A stretch of 64,000 bases of DNA, taken from assembly GCF_015594925.2 (NCBI RefSeq), contig NZ_CP087591.1, positions 1,488,001 to 1,552,000 on the forward strand, in the 5' to 3' direction. This document shows positions 9,005 to 16,149 of this stretch, in pieces. The stretch is from Vibrio sp. VB16 (GTDB taxonomy: Bacteria; Pseudomonadota; Gammaproteobacteria; Enterobacterales; Vibrionaceae). The notes beneath the pieces were generated by a model that saw only the letters and a list, made by a program, of their open reading frames with translations, was not told where the DNA came from and made no database searches. The translations under genes and the position numbers were made by a program. Position 1 is the first letter of the stretch. Each line of letters begins with the position of its first letter.

Positions 9005-11443
9005 ATGGATAACCAAACCGGTGTTTCTCTTAACCGACGCCTATTTAAGTGGAGTTTGGAAGAAATACGCCATGGGCAGTTATGGCCTATATCTATTGCA
9101 TTGACGTTAATTATTGCGTGTGTTTTTGCATTGTCAGCGCTTGCTGAGCGAATGGAACAGGTACTGGTTAAGCAGGGTAAAGATGCTTTGACGGCTGACT
9201 TGGTTTATTCATCTTCTAATCCAATACCGCCGCTTTTACTTGACACTATTTACGCCCAAAAAGAGCTCAGTGAATCTAAGCTTACTCGGTTTTCTACCAT
9301 GGCGTTTAGTGAAGAACAGATGCAATTGGTCACGGTAAAAGCGGTCGATTCGAACTACCCTTTACGGGGTGAGTTGCAATTAGATGATGGTAAGCAAACC
9401 TCTAATAAAGTGCGTTCAGGCCAGCTGTGGCTTGATGAACGAGTGTTATCATTGCTTGAAGTTGCGGAGGGTGACACTGTCACTCTAGGTGACGCAGATT
9501 TTGTAATTAGCGGTAAAATAGTCCAAGAGCCGGGTTTGTCGTTTAATCCGTTTCAGCAAATGCCCACGGTTTATATTCATGAATCTGATATAGAGAAAAC
9601 AGGTGCGCTTAGGGTGGGAAGTCGAGTACGGTTTAATCTGTTTTTGCTTGGCAATGAAGAGAGTCTAGAGGCGGCAAAAAATGCCGTAACACTGACACCG
9701 AGTGATCGTTGGAGAGATCAAGATAGTGGCTCAAGAAATAACGAAATGTTTGATCGCACAACGCAATACCTGTCACTGACGGTCGCCATTGTGATCATTA
9801 TGGCGGCGACAACACTGGTGTTAACGTGTCAGAATTATGTAGCAGGGCGAAGAAAAACTGTTGCCATGTTAAAAAGTTTGGGCGCAAGTAAAGGGTGGTT
9901 AAGGCGCTGGTTGTTCACTCAGATCGTTATTTTGTTTGTTCTTGGGGCCACTTTTGGCGTGTTCTCTGGTTATTTACTCGAGATATTTCTGCGAATTCCA
10001 CTTACTGATCTGTTGCCTAGTCCATTACCTAGTTACGGTTTTACTCCGGTCTTAGTTGCATTCATTACCTGTATTCTTATCGGAGTTCCTGCACTCGGTA
10101 TCCCGTTGCTGGGGCTTATCAATACGTCTGCGGTAAATGTGATGCAGATGAGCAAGGAAGAGACAAAATGGCATCGTTATTTGTTGGTGTTGGTTCCGAT
10201 TATTCCGATGATCGTTGCTTATCAGAATAACACTTTAGTTTGGATGGTATTAGGTGGGATCGTACTCCTGTTTGTCTTGCTTGGGGTCATCAGTATTGCG
10301 ATCGTCAAGGTGATTAACAAACTGCCTATATCGGCTTCAATGAAATTGGCAGTGAGTCGAATTAACCGGTCGTCTATTGCCAGTGCATTACAATTTGGGG
10401 CTTTGGGTTTGTCGTTAATGCTGCTAGCGGTTATCTGGTTAGTTCGAACCGACTTATTGCAGGATTGGCAACAAACTATCCCAGAGAACGCCCCAAATGT
10501 GTTTGCTATAAATATAGCCCCTTATGAAGTAGACGAATATTTGGCTACGATAGATGGACAATCTATAGAGCGTTCGCAAGCCTTTCCGATTATCCGAGGG
10601 AGGATAAGCGGTATCAACGGCACAGAAGCAAAAGATGACGACAGTGTTAACAAAGAAGCCGAGTCTCTAAGTCGTGAACTAAATTTTACATGGGTAGAAC
10701 AACTGTCCGATCCCAATTCGATCATCGAAGGGACATGGACGACAAAAACAGGTGTTTCTGTCGAATCAGAAGTCGCGTCTGATTTGAATCTGAAAATTGG
10801 TGATGAACTAAGCTTCACTATTAACAGCCAGACAGTCAATGCAACGATTAATAGTATTCGTAATGTTGAATGGCGGGAAATGAAACCGAACTTCTACTTC
10901 ATATTTACACCAGACGTGCTGACGTCTTTACCCGCAACTTGGATGGTTAGTTTTAGAGTCGACGAACAAGAGAGTTCAATATTAAAATCGTTATCACGGG
11001 CGTTTCCGACAGTAAGCCTGTTGGATATCCGAGCGATGGGCAACAAGATAAGAGGTTTACTGACTCAGTTAATTTGGTCTGTAACGGTATTAGCTTCTTT
11101 AGGCGTAGTGGCCGGTCTTCTACTCATATTTACCTTGTTAAGATTAAGCCTTTCTCAAAGACAAGATGAAATTCGTCTCTATCGAACCTTAGGTGCCTCT
11201 AAAAAACGAGTTACAAGTACGCTGTGGAGTGAATATGGCTTAATGGCCGTGACGGCTGGTTTGGTGGCGAGTTTTGGGGCGGAGGTGAGTGTGGCTAGTA
11301 TTATGCGTTTTGGCTTTGATCTCGATGGTCAATTGCATCCCACATTATGGCTAGCGTTGCCTTTGATTTCCTTTATGGTACTTGCGATTGTGATCAATTC
11401 GTTAATCAAGAAGCTGTTGCAGCCAATTAAGGGAAGTGAATAA
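9005..11443 (+). CDS. ybbP: FtsX-like ABC permease YbbP
   Basis: Large inner-membrane permease of 812 residues, partner of YbbA. An N-terminal helix (ISIALTLIIACVFALSAL) is followed by a periplasmic MacB-like domain, then a first FtsX block with several helices (about 250-470), a second periplasmic region and a C-terminal FtsX block of three helices. Two copies of the coupling motif, KSLGASKGWLRRW and RTLGASKKRVTSTL, mark the two halves. The length agrees with E. coli YbbP. By family analogy it moves or extracts envelope lipids or lipoproteins, but no substrate can be read from the sequence. Confidence 0.92.
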   Translation: MDNQTGVSLNRRLFKWSLEEIRHGQLWPISIALTLIIACVFALSALAERMEQVLVKQGKDALTADLVYSSSNPIPPLLLDTIYAQKELSESKLTRFSTMAFSEEQMQLVTVKAVDSNYPLRGELQLDDGKQTSNKVRSGQLWLDERVLSLLEVAEGDTVTLGDADFVISGKIVQEPGLSFNPFQQMPTVYIHESDIEKTGALRVGSRVRFNLFLLGNEESLEAAKNAVTLTPSDRWRDQDSGSRNNEMFDRTTQYLSLTVAIVIIMAATTLVLTCQNYVAGRRKTVAMLKSLGASKGWLRRWLFTQIVILFVLGATFGVFSGYLLEIFLRIPLTDLLPSPLPSYGFTPVLVAFITCILIGVPALGIPLLGLINTSAVNVMQMSKEETKWHRYLLVLVPIIPMIVAYQNNTLVWMVLGGIVLLFVLLGVISIAIVKVINKLPISASMKLAVSRINRSSIASALQFGALGLSLMLLAVIWLVRTDLLQDWQQTIPENAPNVFAINIAPYEVDEYLATIDGQSIERSQAFPIIRGRISGINGTEAKDDDSVNKEAESLSRELNFTWVEQLSDPNSIIEGTWTTKTGVSVESEVASDLNLKIGDELSFTINSQTVNATINSIRNVEWREMKPNFYFIFTPDVLTSLPATWMVSFRVDEQESSILKSLSRAFPTVSLLDIRAMGNKIRGLLTQLIWSVTVLASLGVVAGLLLIFTLLRLSLSQRQDEIRLYRTLGASKKRVTSTLWSEYGLMAVTAGLVASFGAEVSVASIMRFGFDLDGQLHPTLWLALPLISFMVLAIVINSLIKKLLQPIKGSE

Positions 11444-11893
11444 CATGCCGGTTTGGCAGTTGAACACTACGTAGATGAGGGTGTGGTTCTAACCATAGTT
11501 TTGTTTTATGTAAAGCGATTGAAAATTCTATGATAGTTGGTTGATCGTTCAAGATGGTTTGGAGTGCGTAAACGTGGGTCTTCATTACCAAAATAGCGAT
11601 GAAGAGTTATTTTGAGTTTGAGGTAGATCCAGTTATCCACAGATTCGGTGGATAAAGTTTTGGATAACTTTAGTGAAATCTAACCTAATGTTTCTGGATC
11701 GCCCAACACACGCCTTTTCGCGAAGGATGTTATTCACAAGAGCATGAGAAATCGATTGTGTCAAAATTGAGTCAAGTTTTTTTTTGCAAAATAATCTGTT
11801 TTTCTGATGTGAAATAACAGTATGAAATGTGGGATTTTTTTCACATGAATTATAGGTATAATCTAACAAGGTTTAACGAGTCAAAGCGTGTAA
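11444..11893. other. Intergenic region with DnaA-box-like cluster
   Basis: 450 bases without a convincing gene. A perfect DnaA box TTATCCACA lies at 11633-11641 and an inverted near-copy GTGGATAA at 11648-11655. Together they form an 8-bp dyad with a 7-base spacer. A third TGGATAA is at 11661-11667. The stretch from about 11770 is T-rich. Short open frames here have no start signals or recognisable composition. Confidence 0.5.
11834..11862 (+). promoter_or_regulatory. Possible promoter for the FAD oxidoreductase gene
   Basis: A perfect TATAAT (11857-11862) sits 31 bases before the start codon. A poor T-rich -35 region lies 17 bases upstream (11834-11839). The preceding bases (TATAGG) may provide a partial extended -10. 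Confidence 0.4.
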
Positions 11894-13354
11894 ATGAGTA
11901 AGTTAACGATAGATGTAAAAATGAAAAAAATTGGTGTGATTGGGGGAGGGATTGGAGGCGCAACTGTCGCGATAAAACTGGCTGAGCTTGGAATCGAAAC
12001 CTACCTGTTTGAACGCAAGCCGAGCTTAGTTTATGGTCCACCGATATGTCATCTCCATGCAGGAGGAAATCTATACCGAGAAATAGACGAACGGCAATGC
12101 ATCGACTTGTTAAAGCAATCCATTCAATCGGTAAAGTTATTCCCGCACACGATTAACGTCCGTCCAACCATTATTGCCATCCCTAAGACCGATAAAGGGT
12201 CGCCAGAGGCGTTATTGCCACGTCTTGTCTCTATCCAAAAGCATTACCACCAAATGGTGATGACTGATGGCGCTAATAAGGTATTAGGGGAGGTGAAAGA
12301 CTACTACAAAACCTATACACGAGAGGTGTTAGAGAAGCTGAAAGGCCAAGTACAAGACGGTCAACCCAGCACGCTTGATGATTGGATGTTGCCGTTTGTT
12401 AATCACGTCGATCTCGATACATTGAAATACCCAGTAGTGTTGGTTCAAGAATATGGTTGGAGTCTATTTAGGTTGGCCTCTTCAGCTACGATGTTATTAG
12501 ACAAATACAAGAGTGCGCATGTCTATCTTTCCAGTGAAGTCACGGATATAACAGCGAACCAGTCAAAATGGATGATAAGTTATCAACAAGGTGAGCAGAA
12601 TCGTGAGCTTGAGGTTGATTACCTTATTAATGCTTGTGGCTATGAAACGGGAACCGTCGACAATTTTATCAAGGCACCTCGACGTCGATTAGTCGAATTT
12701 AAAGCGGCGTATGTTACCAAGTGGACTGGAATATCGGATACATGGCCTGAAGTGGTCTTTCACGGTGAGAGAGGAACGGTCGATGGAATGGCTCAGCTTA
12801 CGCCTTATGCCGATGGAATATTCCAATTACATGGTATGACAGATGAGATTACCTTGTTTAAAGATGGATTAGTGTATAGCAGTGAAGATTGTGCTCAACC
12901 TCAGTTACCGGAATACTTGGTTTATAAAATCAAGAAAGGGTGGAATGAGGTGCAGAAGCGAGAAAGAACCGAACTTGCTATCAAACATATGAGCCGATTC
13001 ATCCCTAGTTTTGCTGAGGCCACGTTTGCTGGGAAGCCGTTATATGGTGCACAGCAAATTCCCGGCATCGATGCCTCGCTCCGTGCGGCTGATGTCTCTT
13101 TTCATGGTTCTAATTATGCGCGAATAGAGATTGTAAAAGGGTCTTCTGCTATAGAGGCTGCATTGAAGATAGTCGAGGGCATATTTAGCAACAATAATAC
13201 TCTCGACAAAATACTCGTTGAGCGTTCGCCCAGTCAAAAAGAGACGGTGTCACTCGATGCAGGAGAGGTAGAGCAGTTTGCTATTCAATTGGCCACTGAA
13301 CGTGGTTATCCCGATGGATTAGCAAAGGTGAGCGGATTAGCTCCGCTCTATTAA
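11894..13354 (+). CDS. FAD-dependent oxidoreductase
   Basis: Flavoprotein of 486 residues, substrate unknown. The N-terminal dinucleotide-binding fold is clear: KKIGVIGGGIGGATVAIKLAELGIETYLFER, with the acidic residue (E) at the end of the second strand. Further conserved features are VDYLINACGYETG near the middle and a C-terminal GAQQIPGIDASLRAADVSF segment, consistent with a DAO-like oxidoreductase. No signal peptide is seen. The stop overlaps the stop of the convergent pxpC gene by four bases. I used the ATG at 11894; an internal ATG at 11921 directly precedes the FAD fold and is the alternative. Confidence 0.72.
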   Translation: MSKLTIDVKMKKIGVIGGGIGGATVAIKLAELGIETYLFERKPSLVYGPPICHLHAGGNLYREIDERQCIDLLKQSIQSVKLFPHTINVRPTIIAIPKTDKGSPEALLPRLVSIQKHYHQMVMTDGANKVLGEVKDYYKTYTREVLEKLKGQVQDGQPSTLDDWMLPFVNHVDLDTLKYPVVLVQEYGWSLFRLASSATMLLDKYKSAHVYLSSEVTDITANQSKWMISYQQGEQNRELEVDYLINACGYETGTVDNFIKAPRRRLVEFKAAYVTKWTGISDTWPEVVFHGERGTVDGMAQLTPYADGIFQLHGMTDEITLFKDGLVYSSEDCAQPQLPEYLVYKIKKGWNEVQKRERTELAIKHMSRFIPSFAEATFAGKPLYGAQQIPGIDASLRAADVSFHGSNYARIEIVKGSSAIEAALKIVEGIFSNNNTLDKILVERSPSQKETVSLDAGEVEQFAIQLATERGYPDGLAKVSGLAPLY

Positions 13355-14277
13355 TATCCGAACCTGAGTGCCCAGGCACACCATATATCTTGTAGATGAC
13401 GGCGGTTACCTCGGATAAATTTGATTTCTTGTCCAGGCCTAGCCTGTGCAATTCGTGCATGATCAATCCTCGCCAGTACCCCTAACTTAGGGTAGCCACC
13501 TAAGGTCTGCCTATCGTTTAGCAATATGATTGGTTTACCGTCAGGTGGTATCTGTACGGACCCCAAGGCTATGCCTTCGGAGATAATACCTTCTACGGGT
13601 GGTGTTATCGGCGACCCTTCTAAGCGATATCCCATACGGTCGCTGTGTTGGCCAACTTTATAGGTTTGGTTGTAAAAAGAGCGCTTAGATTCTTTGCTAA
13701 ATTGATGTGCTTGATATGACTCAATCAGTCGTAAACGTAAAGGCAGGTTGTAATCGGGAGTGAAGCGAAAGGTCAGTTGTTTAGAGGGCTTTATTGCGCT
13801 CGATTTGTTGTATTTTAGTCTATCGTTTTTGACCAATGGCGTACCATCTTGATGCAGGCCACCGAGCTGTTCTCTTAACACTGTGCTGGTGCTACCTAAA
13901 TGTGGAGCGATGTCGAATCCACCCTCTACGGCCAAATAGGCTCTTAATCCGTTTGTTGGCAAGCCAAACTTTAAAACCTGTCCTCTACGAGCATAGAAAG
14001 AGGTCCAGTTTCTGATCGGTTTATCATCTAATCTTGCTTGTAAATCACCACCACATATTGCGAGCATGCAACTTTGGGTAAATCGAAATTCAGCTTGGCC
14101 CAAAGTGATCTCTATAGTGGCGCTGTTTGGATGGTTGCCTAGCAGGTGATTTGACCAACAGTAAGCGTATTCATCTAATGGTCCGCCTTGCGTTACACCG
14201 AGTGGTGCAAGGCCGTAGCGGCCAAAGTCTTGAATTAGGCTCAATTGACCGGGTTTGATGACCTCTAAATAGCCCAT
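13351..14277 (-). CDS. pxpC: 5-oxoprolinase subunit PxpC
   Basis: Subunit of the ATP-dependent PxpABC 5-oxoprolinase, which opens pyroglutamate to glutamate. 308 residues of the biotin-dependent carboxyltransferase-like family (KipA/YbgK). Typical segments are LSLIQDFGRYGLAPLGVTQGGPLDEYAY at the N terminus, SDRMGYRLEG in the middle, and GKPIILLNDRQTLGGYPKLGVLARIDHARIAQARPGQEIKF near the C terminus. It overlaps the end of pxpB by 13 bases, so the two are translated in tandem in a pxpA-pxpB-pxpC operon. Confidence 0.93.
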   Translation of the reverse strand: MGYLEVIKPGQLSLIQDFGRYGLAPLGVTQGGPLDEYAYCWSNHLLGNHPNSATIEITLGQAEFRFTQSCMLAICGGDLQARLDDKPIRNWTSFYARRGQVLKFGLPTNGLRAYLAVEGGFDIAPHLGSTSTVLREQLGGLHQDGTPLVKNDRLKYNKSSAIKPSKQLTFRFTPDYNLPLRLRLIESYQAHQFSKESKRSFYNQTYKVGQHSDRMGYRLEGSPITPPVEGIISEGIALGSVQIPPDGKPIILLNDRQTLGGYPKLGVLARIDHARIAQARPGQEIKFIRGNRRHLQDIWCAWALRFGY

Positions 14278-14969
14278 AACTCACCCCCTAATTCTAGATA
14301 TCGTTGTTTGGTAATTGACTCAAATCTCACTTTATCCCCAATTCGAAAGGGGGAAAGCTGCTCGCTTTCGGGGTCAAAAAGTTTACTGGGACAGTTACCA
14401 ATTATATTCCAGCCTCCCGGCGTCATGGAGGGATAGACAGCAGTCTGATTATCTGCAATACCGACACTACCCGCATTCACTTTCAGCCTAGGTGTTGCCA
14501 GTCGTGGTGTGATGAGGTCACGATCTAAACCGGAAAGAAACGCAAATCCAGGCGCAAAACCAATTGCGCATATAGTGTAGTCTGGCGTCGTATGCTTAGC
14601 GATAAGCGTGTGGAGATCCAATGATTTTTTGCGAAGTATCGAGCTCAGATCCGGCGCAACGTCAGAGCCATAATAGACGGGTAATGTCACTGTGTTGTCG
14701 CTAGGTAAGGCTTGAAAGGAATCAACCTGATGGACAATTTGTGCAAGGCTTTCTAGCATAGCGTGTTCAGGAATTCGATAGGGTAGATAGTCGACTAAAA
14801 GCGTGGTGTAAGAAGGCGTTAAGTTCATTATGCTGTCAGTATGATGCGCATAAATAAGTTCGGCTACTCGATTGATAAAGGGGGGCAACACCACACTTAT
14901 CTCATCGGCAAACTGAATCAATATGGATGATTCGCAAACGGCTTCGATAGAAAAATTTTTACTTAGCAT
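14265..14969 (-). CDS. pxpB: 5-oxoprolinase subunit PxpB
   Basis: KipI/YbgJ-family subunit that works with PxpC in 5-oxoproline cleavage. 234 residues from the ATG at 14969, seven bases after the pxpA stop. The longer frame to 15038 lies inside pxpA and is not used. Conserved features are the cyclophilin-like C-terminal half with IGFAPGFAFLSGLD, TPRLKVNAGSVGIADNQTAVYP and TPGGWNIIGNCP. The overlap with pxpC and short gap to pxpA show a tight operon. Confidence 0.93.
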   Translation of the reverse strand: MLSKNFSIEAVCESSILIQFADEISVVLPPFINRVAELIYAHHTDSIMNLTPSYTTLLVDYLPYRIPEHAMLESLAQIVHQVDSFQALPSDNTVTLPVYYGSDVAPDLSSILRKKSLDLHTLIAKHTTPDYTICAIGFAPGFAFLSGLDRDLITPRLATPRLKVNAGSVGIADNQTAVYPSMTPGGWNIIGNCPSKLFDPESEQLSPFRIGDKVRFESITKQRYLELGGELWAI

Positions 14970-14976
14970 GTCGGTC

Positions 14977-15720
14977 TCATAAATTGGCAATGGATTCTCT
15001 AATTTTACGAATACAAGCAATAGAGTGGGGATTATCACTATGAATGCAAACGGTATCCGCTTGTACTGCTAACGGTTGTCCAGTAACGGTCGTAACGCTT
15101 CCATACTTTGCTATCTGCATGACTTGATAATAGATATCGTCGCTATTGTGTATTACGGCTTTGGGGTGATCTCTTGGGGAAAGCTGTCCATTATCAGAAT
15201 AGGTTCTATCAGCAAAGGCTTCGAATAGTAACGGCACATTAAAATCATCGGCCATTTCTAAGTATTGTTGATTTTCTGAGGTCGACAAAATCATAAGCGG
15301 CAGTGAATAAACTTGCGCGGCTTTGGCGATGGCTCTAAATATGGCCGGCGAGCGCATCATGTCGTTATAAAGCGCACCATGAGGCTTTACGTACTCAACC
15401 TTTGCTTGATGCAGTTCTGTAAGTGCCTTTATTGCACCAAGTTGATAGAGTACCAAGTGGGTGATTTCAGCCTCTGTATGGGCGATCGAACGTCGTCCGA
15501 AACCTTGAATGTCGTTATAACTGGGATGAGCCCCTATCTTTACCGAATGCTTCAGGGCCAACTGAATGGTTTGTGACATTATATTTGGGTCGGAGGCATG
15601 AAAGCCACAGGCGATATTCGCCATGTCTATCCACGGCATAACTTCTTCATCTTCGCCCATTTTCCAAAGGCCAAAGCTTTCACCCATGTCACAGTTAATA
15701 GATAACTGTTCAATACTCAT
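14977..15720 (-). CDS. pxpA: 5-oxoprolinase subunit PxpA (LamB/YcsF family)
   Basis: First gene of the pxpABC operon; the LamB/YcsF subunit binds 5-oxoproline. 247 residues beginning INCDMGESFGLWKMG, the classic family N terminus, with ANIACGFHASDP, KIGAHPSYNDIQGFGRR and YVKPHGALYND, whose His, Asp and Lys residues line the active site. FADRTYSDNGQLSPRDHPKAVI is also diagnostic. Pyroglutamate forms spontaneously from glutamine, so the operon is probably a housekeeping damage-repair pathway. Confidence 0.95.
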   Translation of the reverse strand: MSIEQLSINCDMGESFGLWKMGEDEEVMPWIDMANIACGFHASDPNIMSQTIQLALKHSVKIGAHPSYNDIQGFGRRSIAHTEAEITHLVLYQLGAIKALTELHQAKVEYVKPHGALYNDMMRSPAIFRAIAKAAQVYSLPLMILSTSENQQYLEMADDFNVPLLFEAFADRTYSDNGQLSPRDHPKAVIHNSDDIYYQVMQIAKYGSVTTVTGQPLAVQADTVCIHSDNPHSIACIRKIRESIANL

Positions 15721-16000
15721 CTGAACCTCTTTTGTCTTCCTTGAAATAGCGCTAAAGGGCTTGCAACGATTTTACCGATATAAGAGTCCATTTTATTTAT
15801 TTGATAAATAATTAATGGGGTAAAGCCAACAAAATAGTAATGTTTACTTTCTAATGTTAGAAATAATACGACGGCGGTTATTGATCAGTATCGCTATTCA
15901 AAAATAAAATGGTTATCTGCGTGTTAATTGACCGACTCTGCTGCTAGTATGTGACTAGTTCTTACCTACATTTTTATAACTTTTGTTTTTACACATTTTG
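15721..16000. other. Intergenic region upstream of pxpA
   Basis: AT-rich gap of about 280 bases carrying the divergent control regions of pxpA (minus) and the 24-residue micro-protein gene (plus). I do not see a convincing consensus promoter, operator or RNA structure. Confidence 0.4.
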
Positions 16001-16010
16001 AGGGGGAAAT

Positions 16011-16085
16011 ATGGAGCTGGGTTTAATTATTGTTTTTATAATTGCAGCGGCACTTATGGTGCGAAAAGAGATGAAGTCTAAATAG
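16011..16085 (+). CDS. 24-residue single-helix membrane micro-protein
   Basis: A tiny gene: ATG at 16011, TAG at 16083-16085. The product starts MELGLIIVFIIAAALMV and ends RKEMKSK: one hydrophobic helix of about 15 residues followed by a basic tail, as expected for an N-out/C-in inner-membrane micro-protein. Translation signals are very strong for its size: AGGGGG at 16001-16006, spaced four to five bases from the ATG. A clean bidirectional terminator follows 20 bases after the stop. I do not recognise a named family. Support is from the ribosome site, membrane-helix composition and terminator rather than homology. Confidence 0.6.
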   Translation: MELGLIIVFIIAAALMVRKEMKSK

Positions 16086-16104
16086 TGTTTTCCCTATTTG
16101 AATT

Positions 16105-16132
16105 AAAAAAAGACCGCAATGCGGTCTTTTTT
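16105..16132. terminator. Bidirectional intrinsic terminator
   Basis: AGACCGC (16111-16117) and GCGGTCT (16121-16127) form a stem with a three-base loop, flanked by seven A and six T. It serves both the micro-protein gene (plus) and the Pat-type gene (minus, ending at 16150). Confidence 0.9.
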
Positions 16133-16149
16133 GTTGGTAAGTAAAAAGT

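Noticed and set aside
11828..11845. Possible CRP site (TGTGG...TCACA) before the FAD oxidoreductase gene
   Set aside because: Half-sites are eight bases apart instead of six and one is imperfect.
11633..11869. 78-codon minus-strand frame in the DnaA-box gap
   Set aside because: Cys/His-poor random composition, no ribosome site, and it covers the likely promoter of the FAD oxidoreductase gene.
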